Shown piece by piece: positions 9,275-21,409 of a DNA stretch of 64,000 nucleotides (its first letter is position 1; every line of letters starts with the position of its first letter). This DNA comes from Chrysoperla carnea (lineage: Eukaryota > Arthropoda > Insecta > Neuroptera > Chrysopidae), in NCBI RefSeq assembly GCF_905475395.1, contig NC_058337.1:139445172-139509171 (forward strand), read 5' to 3'. Made by a program: the position numbers and the translations under genes. A model generated the notes under the pieces. The model ran no database searches. It was given only the letters and a program-made list of their open reading frames with translations, and was not told where the DNA came from.

Positions 9275-11834
9275 GTTATATTGAAAGAGGTGGATGGAAC
9301 ATAGTGGCATTCGATTTCTCAATTCTAGTTCATGATTATGAAAACTTTACAGGTCCTACGCGTGACTTTATACCAGCAGAATCAGCGATGCTTAGTTTGT
9401 GTCAAAAGTATATGCTATGGAAGGTTTAGCCTTAAGTTATATCGATTCAGTACGGAATTCTTCAAGAATTGGTAAAGTAAATTAAAATTTATTTGCCTGC
9501 CAAAGTTTCAGCTCGATTAGATCACGGGAATTGTTTTAATCACATTTTCCCAGATTTTAATCCATCCTTAAAGGTTTATATATTTCAATATATACAGAGT
9601 GAGCCTAAATGGCCGAGCGGTCTAAGGTGTTTATCTTCGACTGTTTGTCCATTTAGACTTAGGTTGCGGGTTCGAATCCAGGCAGCGGCAGTGTGAACAA
9701 TTTATAATTAATGGAAGTGCATAATTGATCACATTGTCGTCGCTTGGATAAGAACGAAGTAACCGACTCCACCTACATCAAAATGTAATTGTAAATATGT
9801 TTGTAATTAAATAAATAAAGATTAACAAGTAATGATGTGGGTGGCCTCTGTTATAGGCCTATATGTCAGAGAAACGGAGGTTAAACCCCATTATTATTAT
9901 TATTATATACACAGAGTATTTAAAAATTGATTAAGGGATATAGGAATAATAATTCACTTTTTGTATTTCATAGACACCAATTTACAAAATGAGAAAATAG
10001 AAAGAAAATAAATAAAATTTTGGTTTTTCACGAAATTTCGTATTTAGGTACTGCTATCGGAGAATTATTGGCAAAATACGTTGAAGAAGGAATGCCTTTA
10101 AAAACAATCCACGTAGTTGGGTATTCTTTGGGCGGGCATATCGTGTCATTTATTGGCAAAGCATTTAAACAACATTTTAATAATGAACTTCGCTTACCAA
10201 GAATTACAGGTATGATAACCAGCAACGAAAATTTAACCAAATGGTTGGTTATTTAATAAATTTTGTATTGTTTTTTTAGCTCTAGATCCAGCTGGACCAA
10301 TATTTGTTTTGAAATTTTGTCCAAAATTAGAAAAAGGAGATGCTGATATGGTTGATGTGATACATACTGATACCAATTTATTTGGATATCCCACAAATTT
10401 GGGGTATGTAGATTATTATCCGAATATGCATTTACTGATGGGCGGTCAACCTGGGTGTAGTAATGCAGAAGACGGCCGTATAGAAGGTCCCGGTAAGTAT
10501 CCTTTTTTAGGTATTAATATCCCAAATATTTAGTACTTCAAGAAAAAGGAGGAAGAGACAAAGCTTTTTAAGAGCTTAGGGTTTTTTATAATTACAAGAC
10601 TCTTATAGTCTCTCATTTAGTGAGGAGCGTATCCAGTTTTGTCTCCAGAAAAGAATTTTTGGACAAAAGATTTTATAATTCTTCAGTTGTTTGGCAAATT
10701 CAGGTTCAGAGAGTGGGCAACTTTCATTTACGACTTTTGTCAATATATATGAAATTATTCGTCAAATCGTAAAAAGAATTACCATTTTTAGGCCAAAATG
10801 CCTCTAGGAAACAATGTTTTATCCATATCGGAAACAAGGTAATTTTGTTGTTCACCAAAACTTCGAAATGGCAAAACCAAAAATTCCCATACACAAGCAC
10901 TTAAATAATATACATTTCAAGGGCTTCCAATTTGATTGATTTTATTTTTCAGGATGTTCGCACTATCGATCATGGAAATTTTACAGCGAATCAGTTCTAA
11001 ATCCAACAGCATTTCCCAGCGTACGATGTATTAATAAATATGCATTCTTATTTAACTATTGTGACAATGATAGCCTGACGTATATGGGATACCTTTATCC
11101 AGACAAGTAGGCTTACTCCTCGATTCAGCTCCATTGATTCTGAAATTGATTCATTCAATTCAAAACGCTCAATTATCTCTAAATATCCGATAATTTCCAT
11201 AATCCTCAAATGCTTATTTATTATCTTTGGTAATACTTATTCGTTGTGTGCGTAGTCATGGTAGGGACAATAAAATCGATGCCAGCGCTTCCAGTGAAAA
11301 ATTTTGGCGATAAAGGAAGCTGTTATGACTAATTTTCAGTTCTTTACATGTTAATGTTATAGAAAATGTCAAATTAAAATTATTGAAAAACACTAATTAA
11401 TTAAACTTAATGCATTAAAAATTGTGAAAATAAGAAATCAAATTGCACAAATATTATTTTTCAAATGTAAATTATCATAATTATTTATTTAAATTTGTGA
11501 GACAATAATATTAAATTTTCAAGTCATAAATGCAATCCATACAATTCTATAATTAAAGTAGTGTATCGTTACCATGGAAACGCCTCCAATATAACTCACG
11601 CATGGTGCAAATATTTAAAAATCATTGCCTCTTAAAAAAATTCTCTTGAATGAATCAATTCTTAAATCCGAATCATTAAATCCGATAGAATTTCGAATCA
11701 ATAAATTTTGATATTTTTTTTGTAGGGGCAACGGAGAATACTATTTAGAAACAGGTCCTCGGCAACCATTTGGAATGGAAATGGATGGAATTCCAAATTT
11801 ACCGATTGAAATATACGATTTTGATGAAATGTAA
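9275..11834 (+). CDS. Pancreatic-lipase-family gene, last five exons (5' end not seen)
   Basis: Exons: 9275-9471, 10048-10209, 10280-10492, 10953-11106, 11726-11834. All introns are GT-AG, and phases agree from exon 2 onward (1, 1, 1, 2 bases carried). The family (insect neutral lipases and phospholipase A1-like proteins) hydrolyses lipid esters and is usually secreted. Exon 2 has the nucleophile elbow GYSLGGH, exon 3 the catalytic Asp in ALDPAGP plus VDVIHTD and QPGCSN, exon 4 the catalytic His in GCSHYRSW with cysteines typical of family disulfides, exon 5 EYYLETG, PFG and the stop. So the catalytic triad is intact. Exon 1 (ERGGWNIVAFDFS) reads well up to about 9410, then hits TAG at 9427; a different frame is needed to reach the donor at 9472. 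This is a frameshift or a sequence error. The signal peptide exon is not in view. A SINE and R6 lie in introns. Confidence 0.85.
9601..9905 (+). mobile_element. tRNA-derived SINE
   Basis: Polymerase III box A (tggccgagcggtctaagg at about 9610) and box B (ggttcgaatcc at about 9671) stand at normal spacing, followed by a tRNA-unrelated body and an (att)n tail at 9888-9903. Flanking repeats tatacagagt (9591-9600) and tatacacagagt (9906-9917) look like an imperfect target duplication. It lies in the intron after the first visible lipase exon, in the same orientation. The acceptor stem does not pair well, so this is not a working tRNA. Confidence 0.85.
11243..11600 (+). repeat. R6 dispersed repeat, copy 1 (in a lipase intron)
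   Basis: It starts at cgttgtgtgcgtagtcatgg, passes agttctttacatgttaatgt and attgcacaaatatta, and ends at atcgttaccatggaaacgcc. It is over 85% alike by eye to copies at 20060-20411 (minus) and 33280-33665 (plus). The ends (gttgtgtgcgtag versus cacgcacggtgcg, inverted) are weakly complementary, which suggests a MITE. Confidence 0.75.
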
Positions 11835-12320
11835 AAGTTTTACTCAAATTATTTTAACGTACAAATTTAATAAAGAGTACAAATTTAGTAAAAAATCATT
11901 TTGATGGATTCAAACAAAATTTACATAAATCCTGCTTGTTTCCGTCACACAATTGACTTCCGGAACATAAACGCTTTATCACACCTTTTCACCGTGAATT
12001 TCCCACAAACAATGATTTTGTACACACAATTATCCAGGCCCGTGCCGAAGGGAGGGTTTTTGGCGAACGAAACCCCTCCCATTGAGAATCTGTCCGCATA
12101 AATTTTGAACTAACAATATAGTACTGTAAATGCACCCATTTATGAGACCCATTTTCAATGACAAATCAGATATCCATGCTTATTTTGAATTCGGTATATT
12201 TCTATTTTTTTGGGCTCGGTACAATCTTTGAGTCGAATATTTCAAACAGAAACTTTGGCGAAAACGCATTGCCGGACGGGTGCTAACAATTCATACGATA
12301 TTTGCAATAAAAATTCATCA
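11835..12320. other. Lipase 3' flank; no further gene seen
   Basis: AATAAAG at 11868, about 35 bp past the stop, may be the lipase polyadenylation signal. The remainder has no supported feature; the open frame at 11901-12101 has no recognisable motif. Confidence 0.4.
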
Positions 12321-12589
12321 AAGACCCATCTTGTAAACCGTTTGAGATAGAACAAAAGTTTAAATGTAAAAAATGTTTCTTATAAAAAAATAAACATTTT
12401 TTGTTTGAAACATTTTTTCATCAACATCACTGTTTACCCGTGAGAGCGCATATTATGCGCAAATTGTAGTATTATACGGGTATATCATTTATATGTGTGT
12501 GACATGTATGTATGTGTAATGTGACAGTGTAATCAACACTGTCTATACATGGTATTTCAACAATTAACTCAGTCAATTGTTTGTTTTTA
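12321..12589 (+). repeat. R1 repeat, 3' half
   Basis: It begins at aagacccatcttgtaaaccg and runs through tgtttacccgtgag and catggtatttcaacaattaa to the tail ttgtttg. The 5' half is missing. Confidence 0.75.
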
Positions 12590-13225
12590 TTGACTTTGTG
12601 ACCTAACATAGTGAACAAAAGTTGGAACCCCTCCCTTGGATAATTTCTGCGGACGGTCATGCAATTGTCGCCATTAAAAAAATGTGACAAAGGTGATTGA
12701 AAATAAACAAAGGTAAATGATTGCTACTTAAATGAAGAACATTAACTTTTTATTCACTTCACGCCAAACAAGAATAATGAAGTTAGTGTTGAATGTAGAT
12801 AAAATTTATTAAAAATGAAGTTAGCTAGTTATCAAATTACTTAATTTGAATAAATATGTCGGTAGTAATATTTGTTTACAACAAACTGTTACAAGAAAAC
12901 AAGTCACATTAAAATGTAATATAAAAATAAATATATAAAAATCAGTGTAACTTTTCATTAAGAAAACCGGAGGTTTATGTCGTTCGTTGCTTTGATGTGT
13001 ACGCCGGACGCGTACAAAATATATATACATAGGACAAACATAGAGTGTGTGAGACCTGAGACTGTGAGCACAGATAGTAACACTTTTTTAAATGTGTATG
13101 AGAGTCATTGTTGGCCGTGTGTCAAAATACAAAATATTTTTAACACATTGAGTATAAAATAATAACCCAGTGTACAAATCATTCGTTTAGGATTCCGTAT
13201 AGTTAGAAAAAAAATTGTAATTTTA
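12590..13225. other. No gene seen
   Basis: AT-rich spacer; short open frames on both strands overlap one another and carry no motifs. Confidence 0.35.
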
Positions 13226-13227
13226 AG

Positions 13228-13472
13228 GTACAAGCTTTTATTGTATTAAAAAATAGAAAATAATTTAAACTATGAGTCACTGATACCCGACTATTTGTAA
13301 AAGTTTGAGGCGCTTAATATCAAGAATGAATCAAAAAATAATTAAGCAAGTGGAGTAGATGAGGCGATGAGAAATTGAGCGACTGAAGCTTTTACATATA
13401 GTTGGATATCAATGACTCATAGATAAAATTATGTTCTACTTTTTAGTACAATAAAAGCTTGTCCCTTAAAAA
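13228..13472. repeat. Inverted-repeat MITE
   Basis: The left arm starts ggtacaagcttttattgta, and the right arm ends tacaataaaagcttgtccc near 13471. Further inside, actatgagtcactgatac pairs with gatatcaatgactcatag. A related half copy lies at about 44346-44440 (caagctttcattgtact ... tatgagtcactcataca). Confidence 0.7.
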
Positions 13473-13519
13473 GAATTTTTTATTAAAATTTTAAGACTAA
13501 AAAAATTTATATATATCAA

Positions 13520-14075
13520 ATATGGTGGAAGCGATGGGAAAATAAGGACGCCATAACTTAACCATGCATTGTCATCCAAACTAAATGTGCATACAAAATT
13601 TCAGCTCAATCGGAAACCGGGCAGTGGATCAAATTTGACTTGCAAGATTTGATTACAGACAGACAACGTGGAACTAAAATAAAAGCTTGTAGTAATATCG
13701 AACATAAAATATTTACAAGCTATGCGATTATATATTTGTCTATAAATATCCGAATAAATTTAATTTATATGATTCTCACGAATTTTCCAATCTTAATCCA
13801 TTTTATTTAGTTACCAACAGAATTGTGTCATTGGAAAATTAGTTTTTAGAAAACATGGTTTTAATGTGAATAATATCAGATTATTAATAATAGACTTATC
13901 ATTTCCATTACAATATTTTCAGAATTATAAATTCCATTATAAATAATCCAGGAAAGTCCATAATATGATTTCAGGAGACGAATACATTAAAAATATTTAC
14001 AACATGAACTAATTTTTAAATCCGTTTATAAATTAATGCAATTTTTCAATATCCGAGTAAATTTAATTAAAACAG
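13520..14075. other. Fragment of a dispersed repeat, otherwise empty
   Basis: At 13590-13690 words such as aaatttcagctcaatcggaa and cagacagacaacgtg resemble the middle part of R1/R2-type repeats. The rest is AT-rich with no feature. Confidence 0.35.
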
Positions 14076-14128
14076 AGTAAAACAAACAGTTGACTGAGTT
14101 AATTGTTGAAATACCATGTAAAAACAGT
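14076..14128 (-). repeat. R1 tail fragment
   Basis: aaacaaacagttgactgagt followed by taattgttgaaataccatgt is the inverted R1 3' end. Confidence 0.65.
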
Positions 14129-14413
14129 TTTTTTACGTTGTGTAAGTAAAGAACGATAGTCACTCTGCCACACAAAGTAATAAGGGTATCTATTTTTTCA
14201 CTTTCCCACTCTGCATAGAAATAAACAAACACATACATATGTACAAAACATGCATACTTGTTACATGTATACAAGTATACTTGGGAACGAAATAGCAAAG
14301 ATTGGACTAAAAAAATAATTCAGTTGACATGCTATAATCATAAAAACTTGTAACGCTGGAGCTGCATTAGCTAAAAGAATTAAAAAAGATGCGTTATAGG
14401 AACAATCACAAGT

Positions 14414-14560
14414 TGCAAGTTAAAGTAGTTCGGCTATTTGAGCGAGTACGGTGAATGTTAAATTTTTTTGCGGTAAATGATTTTCCTTGATCACAATAAA
14501 CACAGTTTTAGGGCCTCTTGCGTAGCAAAATTGAGAATTATTTCTATTTAAAATTGTGAT
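14414..14560. repeat. R4 repeat, copy 1
   Basis: aagttaaagtagttcggcta ... acggtgaatgtt ... cttgatcacaataaacacag ... cctcttgcgtag recurs at 35285-35425 with about 80-85% identity by eye. Confidence 0.65.
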
Positions 14561-15435
14561 TTTTAACACAGCACCTTATGGAAGACCTCACGATAATGTT
14601 AATTGTACAAAAACTAATCGGTGATTGAGCTTTAAAAAAGTTTTCATCATGAAGAAAATTTATCACAGATTCTGCAAGAAAAAACATTATCCTATGGCGC
14701 TTTGCAAAAAGAAACATAAAAAACTAATCAAATTGACGTATAAAATTGATTATTTACGATATTTTTGAAGCATTAAAAAACATTTACGTGATACAAATAT
14801 TATTTTTATTCATAATTTTATTCATAACGGCCAAACTATTTTAAATTAGCTTGTAAATTGACAAAACAAGACAAATTTGTAGGATCAGCAACTGTGATAT
14901 TAAGAAAATATTTTTATGTTGTTACTTTTCGTAACTACTCTTCAACCGTAAATTTGGTTTTCCAATTTCACATTATAAGTTCAGCTATAATTGCTTATTT
15001 TCATTGAATTTATTTTGGCTTGTTACAGGTTTTTCTAAATTCAAATTATTTATTCTGTTTTAGGTGTACCGAGGATAAAATTTTTAATTTGTTGGTAATC
15101 TATTTTTCTCTTTATTTTTTATTATTTGATATTTACAACTTTCCTTATTTTATATTTTATTTTAGGCTAAGGCTTAATCCCTTAGCTTGTTTGTTATATT
15201 CATAACGATAATCCTATCTTAGGATTTAAACTTAATATTTTATTGTGTTTTAGGTGAAAGCAGGCAGTTACATTGTTTTAGAGGGTGTAACATAAAGATT
15301 TATTATTATAATCTGGTAAATAATTTTATTTTAATTTTAAGGGTAATATTTTATTATTATTTGTTTCAGGGTGATGCGGCCTTTTTCGGAGTTTAGTAAT
15401 TAATTGTTTAATTTTAAGATTTTTTTAATTTTAAG
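14561..15435. other. No gene seen; AT-rich, several tttttag/ttttagg words
   Basis: The stretch 15050-15400 has several ttttagg words that look like splice acceptors, but no coding sequence between them. It leads into the hammerhead-like motif at 15448 and may be the 3' part of an unrecognised retroelement. Confidence 0.3.
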
Positions 15436-15436
15436 A

Positions 15437-15500
15437 GGTTTAATGCTACTGAAGAGGATTGCCAAAGCAATCGAAACCGGTCTAGCTAATTAATAATTTT
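15437..15500 (+). ncRNA. Hammerhead-ribozyme-like motif (diminished stem III)
   Basis: The core reads gcta-CTGAAGA-g-gattgc-caaa-gcaatc-GAAA-ccggtc-tagc. CTGAAGA fits the CUGANGA box; gattgc/gcaatc forms stem II; GAAA follows; gcta/tagc plus ttaat/attaa forms stem I; accggt is a short palindrome in place of stem III; the C after accggt would be the cleavage site. One extra G between the CUGANGA box and stem II departs from the canonical fold. Small variants with reduced stem III are known from Penelope-like elements. Activity is unproven. Confidence 0.4.
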
Positions 15501-15609
15501 ATAATCTAGCTAAATATTTTTATTGTGGGTCCTTAAGGGGATATATTTTAACAAAATGCATAATACAGCCCACAGAAATGCTCATCTTAATTTGAATAAC
15601 AATATTCGT

Positions 15610-15855
15610 GTTCAGCGATCCCAAAAACCTCCGTGTAACAAATTTGAAATCATTTTCATCACTATTAATCGAATTGTGAATTTAATATTAACGGTCAATT
15701 TAAAATGCATATTAATTATGCTAATTGTATACTTTTAGTTTCTTATAAATAAGACTAGGTCATAAAATTTCCTGACGCCCTAACGAATTGAATGCCGAAA
15801 ACCGCATTCACATCCGACTTACTGCTCAAATTTTTCGAACTTTTATCATTTCTTT
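15610..15855. repeat. R3 repeat, half copy
   Basis: It matches 4225-4470 in order: tcattttcatcactattaa, cgaattgtgaattta, cttactgctcaaatttttcg. It lacks the left arm of the foldback form. Confidence 0.7.
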
Positions 15856-16171
15856 CGTTTCTTTGTCCAAAAACTATATAGAAAAGATTTAAATCGAATG
15901 TGAGCAAAATGATCATATCGCGAGTTTTGATGGGTTAATTAAAATCAATAGTATTTAATTCTAACGAATTCTTAACCAATAACCAATTCTTTTGACATGT
16001 CACGATAAAATTTTCTATAACAAAAAACAAAAAGTTATTTCTCTACTGTTAATATATAATAAAAAGTTAACTCTATGCACGTTATTTAAATATATATATT
16101 TTCTATTATCATAATGCGAACTATTAAAAACAATTACATTATAAACACCTGAAATATAACAGAAAAAAAAA

Positions 16172-16658
16172 ACAAGTGAAAACAAACAATTAATTGAGTT
16201 AATTGTTGAAATACCATGTATAGACAGTGTTGATTACGCTGTCACATTACACATCTATTCATGTCACACATATATAACTGATATTCCTATATAATACATA
16301 CCATACGATTTGCGCATAATTTGCGCTTTCACGGGTAAACATTGATGTTTACGAAAAATTGTTTCAAACAAAAGTTGTTTATTTTTTATAAGGAACATTT
16401 TTTACATTTAAACTTTTGTATCTTTTGTATTAACGGTTTACAAGACCCAATTGACCTATGTTGCTCATTTACGTCCTCAGCACGCTATAAAAACTTCAGC
16501 TTGATATCTCTTTTCGTTTTTGAGTAATCGTGATGACAGACGGACAAACAGACGACAAACGACAGTCGACAGATAGACAGACAACCGGAAATGAACTAAT
16601 TAGCTGATTTTATGAACACCTATACAAGAATTTTGTTCATAGCATCAATATTTTACGC
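16172..16658 (-). repeat. R1 repeat, long copy
   Basis: Inverted R1 from its tail (caagtgaaaacaaacaatta) to catagcatcaatattttacg. The first about 60 bp of the consensus are missing. Confidence 0.8.
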
Positions 16659-16830
16659 TATTTAATTACATTTTCAATATCAACGTTGAAATTTAATTAT
16701 TAAATCTATTATTTCGTATCGTTTATATTGCTTTCATTCAATTGTTATCGGGAAAGTGTATGTTCGAAGAAAACAGATAAGGTTAGTTTTCTCATTAATA
16801 CATATTTGAACATAATTTTATTTATTTTTT

Positions 16831-17367
16831 TATACCATGTATATATGAAATATACATAGTATATTAAGTTTAGTCCCAAGTTTGAAACGCTTAAAAATAA
16901 TGATGCTAGAAAAAAAATTTTGTCATAAGTGTTCATAAAATCACCTAATTGTTCCATTTCCGGTTGTCCGTTCGTCCGTCCGTCTGTGGACACGATAACT
17001 CAAAAACGAAAAAAGATATCGAGCTGAAATTTTTACAGCGTGTTCAGGACGTAAAAAGTGAGGTCAAGTTCGTAAATCAGCATCATAGGTCAATTTTGTC
17101 TTGGGTCCGTAGGACCCATCTTGTAAGCCGTTAGAGATAGAACAAAAGTTTAAATTTAAAAAATGTTCCTTATCAAAAATTAAACAATTTTTGTTTGAAT
17201 TATTTTTTCGTAAACATCACTGTTTACCCGTGAGGGCACTAATTAGGCGGAAATTTTGTAATATGTACTATACTTGATTACTAATTATGTATGTGTCACA
17301 TGTTTGTATGTGTAATGTGATAAAGAAATCAACACTGACTATGCATGGTATTTCAACAATTAACACT
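16831..17367 (+). repeat. R1 repeat, long copy
   Basis: It starts at ataccatgtatatatgaaat and ends at ggtatttcaacaattaacac, missing only the final tail. It is very close to the copy at 5766-6398. Confidence 0.82.
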
Positions 17368-17472
17368 TAATTTGATTTTGGTTTATTATTTTAAAATGTA
17401 ACTTAATCAATTTAGATGATTCGCAGACGAATATAAAAATTAACTGGATTTTCGTTATTGCGAAGCCATATT

Positions 17473-17630
17473 ATTATACCATGTATATGAAATATACCAG
17501 GGTATACTAAGTTTAGTCCCAAGTTTGTAACGCTTAAAAATATTAACACTATGAACAGAATTTTGATAGTTTTGTTCATAAAATCATCTAATTCGTCCAT
17601 TTCCGGTTGTCTGTCTGTCTGTCTGTCCAT
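17473..17630 (+). repeat. R1 repeat, 5' fragment
   Basis: ataccatgtatatgaaatat through tagtcccaagtttgtaacgc to the ctgt-rich tract; then it stops. Confidence 0.75.
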
Positions 17631-18097
17631 GTCCAATTTTATACCATATACGCTTTGTAATATACTGACGTATAGGTATTATATATAATTTCCAAATAAA
17701 AATAACGATTTAACATATAATACAATATTTTATTAACACAAATTATAATGCTATACAATATACACACATTTAACTTCCAGTTAGAATAATTGTTGAACAT
17801 TCACGTTTGATGGTTGAATTACTAGTGAACTCCTTAACCACTTAATGGCGGCGATGACCCATAGCCGGAACATCTACGAGACCAAGTATATTTACTACGT
17901 GATTCTACGAAATAATACACGGAGCCACTTCTATGATATAGCTACGAATATTAAGTCAGCCATCTATACGTACTATCAAACATCGATGTACCTCTATGTC
18001 CGTAAGACACCTGTACTTAGTTAGACTATTAATGACTTAAGTATTCGCTATCACCGGTCATGCTGATTTGAACTTTTGATCAATAGATTTCACATAT
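17631..18097. other. No gene seen; less AT-rich block between two R1 fragments
   Basis: Bases 17830-18070 have more even composition than their surroundings but stops in all frames. It may be the inside of an unrecognised insertion. Confidence 0.3.
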
Positions 18098-18376
18098 ACT
18101 ACACGCTTAAAAATATTGATGCTATTAACAAAATTTTGGTATAGGTGTTTATAAAATCATTAGTACATTTCCGGTTTTCTGTCTGTCTGTCTGTCGTCTG
18201 TCCGTTTGTAATCACGATAACTCAAAAACAAAAAGAGATATCAAGCTGAAATTTTTAGAGTGTACTTAGGACGTAAAAAGTAAAATGTTATCAATGTTTC
18301 TTTTTGTTTTAAACATATTTTTTCGTTAACATCATTGTTCACCCATGGGGGCGCAAATTAGGACAAAATTTTGATG
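18098..18376 (+). repeat. R1 repeat, middle fragment
   Basis: cttaaaaatattgatgctat ... tttccggttttctgtctg ... caaattaggacaaaattttg. A related tail fragment sits at about 18714-18757 (caacaaataactcagtcgat ... ttttcacttgtta), and an inverted scrap at 18440-18462. Confidence 0.65.
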
Positions 18377-18757
18377 CAAATTTTCTCCAAAATTGTAAAA
18401 CTACCTCTCTTTTATGAGAAAATGGGCACCAAAGTTTTTCCTAATTTGCGCCCTAACGGGACAAGACTATGGTATCCACTTTCTCCTAAAATATGAAAGA
18501 TAGGAAGTTAAAAATTTGCATGTTGCCTCATCAAGTAGTCTTGTGAAACATTCTTCAAACATAAAAAAGAATTCTAGATAATACTTTCGAATATTTTCGA
18601 AATCCAAATAAATGACAGCCGAAAAGCCGGCATAATTGTGTTGGTTTTTTAAACTCTTCTAATTTATAAAAAATAATACAAGCACTGACATAGGTACAAC
18701 ATTTTCTATACAGGGTATTTCAACAAATAACTCAGTCGATTGTTGATTTTCACTTGT

Positions 18758-19595
18758 TAGTTTTTTTTCAATAAAGTAAAGAACAATAAACACGGAATTT
18801 TCGTCAAATTTTGAAATGTGAATGAAATTTTGGCTGACGAAAATGTTAGAAAAAGCATTTGTTCATAAAAAACATGAATTAGGAATGAACAAATCATTCA
18901 AGGCAGATTTTTCTTCAGATTTCAAAATTTGCAGCACCATAAATTTCCGTAAGAAAAGTCTTCGAAAATGGCCAGAGCTTTGGAAGAAGATTAATGGAAT
19001 TTACACGTTCACGTTCATTTTATCCGTAATCTATACTTGAATTGATTAAAGAAAGGATAATTGACTTGAAAAAATAATACCATCATTCAATCGCCCTTTC
19101 TAAAAATAATTTGACGGGAATTCCGTTAAGACAAACATAGTAACAACAATATTCAAATTTTTGAATATTGGTTTAGTGGAAAAAAGAGAATATTGGTTTA
19201 AGCATATACCACTAACCATATGTTCCGTTATACGTTATATATCTACGTTAAACGTTGTTAAACTTAACGCCTTAATTATGGATACATCAGTTGTTTATTT
19301 AGGCCATCCAATCCATACGTACACAAATCTATTTCAAATATTATTTTATCCATGGTTATATAACTAATTTCAAACTTCTTTCATTGATTGATATAATAAC
19401 GTGTGTAAATCGATATAATCGAATTTATGTAAAACAGATGTTTACATAAATTTAATATAAAAAAAAATTAATTTTAATGTGTTTTTTAGGATACCGTAGC
19501 AATTTTTATAAGGACGAATTTCTAAACGGTGTTCAATTTTCGATATTATTTTGAATGGGCTACCATTATCATGGATTATAGACAAATGACAAGTA
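18758..19595. other. No supported gene
   Basis: An open frame at 18822-19040 (72 codons, lysine/phenylalanine-rich) has no recognisable motif. The rest is AT-rich spacer. Confidence 0.3.
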
Positions 19596-19597
19596 AA

Positions 19598-20520
19598 ACA
19601 AGTGAAAACAACCAATTGACTGAGTTAATTGTTGAAATACTCTTTATAGTGCTTACATTATTTTTTTTACAAATTAGAAGAGATTAAAAAGTCAACACAA
19701 TTATGAGGGTTTGAGTGTTTTCTATAATTTTTTGTTTTTTCGAGAATATTTCGATATTTCACAAGATTATTATTTGAAGCTATCCGTAAATTTTCAACTC
19801 CCTAATAATTTTGGAGAAAATGGACACCAGAATTTTGTCCTAGTTTGCGCCCTCACGTGTAAACACGGACGTTTACGAAAAAATGTTTCAAACAAAAGTT
19901 GTTTATTTTTGTATAAGGAACTGTTTTCATTAAAACTTTTTTTCTATCTCTTACGGTTTACAAGATGGGTCCCTCGGAACAAAGACCTTGATCTATATTG
20001 CTCGACTGATGATGACTGGTAGATAGACAACCGGAAATAAACTGTTTTAGGTGATTTTAGGCGAGTTTCATTTCCATGACAACGATACACTACTTTAATT
20101 ATAGAATTGTATGGATGCATATATAATTGTATGGATTGCATTTATGGCTTACATTGGAAATTTAATATTATTTATTGTCTCACAAATTTAAATAAATTAT
20201 TATGATAATTGTGTGCAATTTGATTTCTTATTTTCACAATTTTTAATGCATTAAGTTTAATTAATTAGTGTTTTTCAATAATTTTAATTTGACATTTTCT
20301 ATAACATTAACATGTAAAGAACTGCAAATTACTCATAACAGCGTCCTTAATCGCCAAATCACTTAAAGCGATTTTATTGTCCCTATCATGACCACGGACT
20401 ACGCACACAACGAACACCAAAATTTTATTGGTAGCTTCAATATTTTTAAGTGCAACAAACTTGGGACTAAACTTAGTATACCTTGATATAAAGTACATAT
20501 ATACAGGGTATAAACATTCC
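19598..20520 (-). repeat. R1 repeat split by an R6 insertion
   Basis: 19598-20059 carries the 3' part of R1 (inverted), and 20412-20520 resumes with its 5' part (aaaattttattggtagcttc ... tgggactaaacttagtatac). The join falls in the R1 word gattttatgaacacc, showing that R6 inserted here later. Confidence 0.75.
20060..20411 (-). repeat. R6 dispersed repeat, copy 2, inside an R1 copy
   Basis: Inverted relative to 11243-11600; its boundaries are set by where R1 stops and resumes, ggcgagttt on the left and cgcacacaa on the right. Confidence 0.75.
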
Positions 20521-21405
20521 ATAGTATTTCTAGTTTTTAGTAAAAAAATACTTTAGGAATAGGAATCTTTGATATTGCATTCTATGTGTCTTTTAATATT
20601 TTTTATTTAAATTGGATATTTAATGTCAGCTCATACTGTTTTCAAATACTAAATTTCCCTTTGAATATCTTTTTATACATCGTTACAAAACTGTAATAAA
20701 TTAACGTTTTAAAATTATTTCTTTGAGTAAATATATTGTAAATTTTTCGACATCGAAATATGACTATAGTGATAGACCTCTGCAGCTCATGAGTTTTTCT
20801 TTTTTGAAGGAATACACTTTGATGTTAGAAATCATTTATTTAAAAAAAAAATTATATCCGTTTTTTATTTTTAATTATGAAAATGATTTTAAGTTATTCA
20901 TATAGTATGAAAATGTCAACATCATGTGTTCTTTTTTATCTACCTAATAAATACTCTTCTCTGTGTATGAAAAACAAAAACCGCAATGTCTATTGGTGAC
21001 AATAAATAGAAAGAAAACTGACATTTTTAAAAATGTCTACTACCCAGCATAAATGGGAGATTTTACACTTTACGGTGGTTACATCAGAAGACAAAAATGA
21101 AAAAATTTGTGTGTGTGTGTGCTATCGACAAAGCATATATTGTTTGAAACTAACAATAACCTGACGGACACATCATACAGTGTAATTGTTTTCCATCGAT
21201 ACAGAATGACTACATAGCTACTCAGGTAATGTAAATACGAAAAAAAAAAACAATTTATCAATTTTTATTTATAAGTCTTTTAAAAATATCTTATAAATTA
21301 TTTTGCAACATTTTTTTTTTTAGATTGTTATCTATGACAAAATGAATCTTGAACAATGGCCGAAAATATATCTACTTTTGTTAACTATCAATTTCTTTAA
21401 GGAGA
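20521..21405. other. No gene seen
   Basis: AT-rich spacer with a (gt)n run at 21109-21121. Open frames at 20723-20905 and 21079-21261 show no motifs. Confidence 0.35.
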
Positions 21406-21409
21406 TATG

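Noticed and set aside
9601..9700. A genuine tRNA gene
   Set aside because: Box A and box B are present, but the acceptor and T stems do not pair, and an (att)n tail with flanking duplications shows a SINE.
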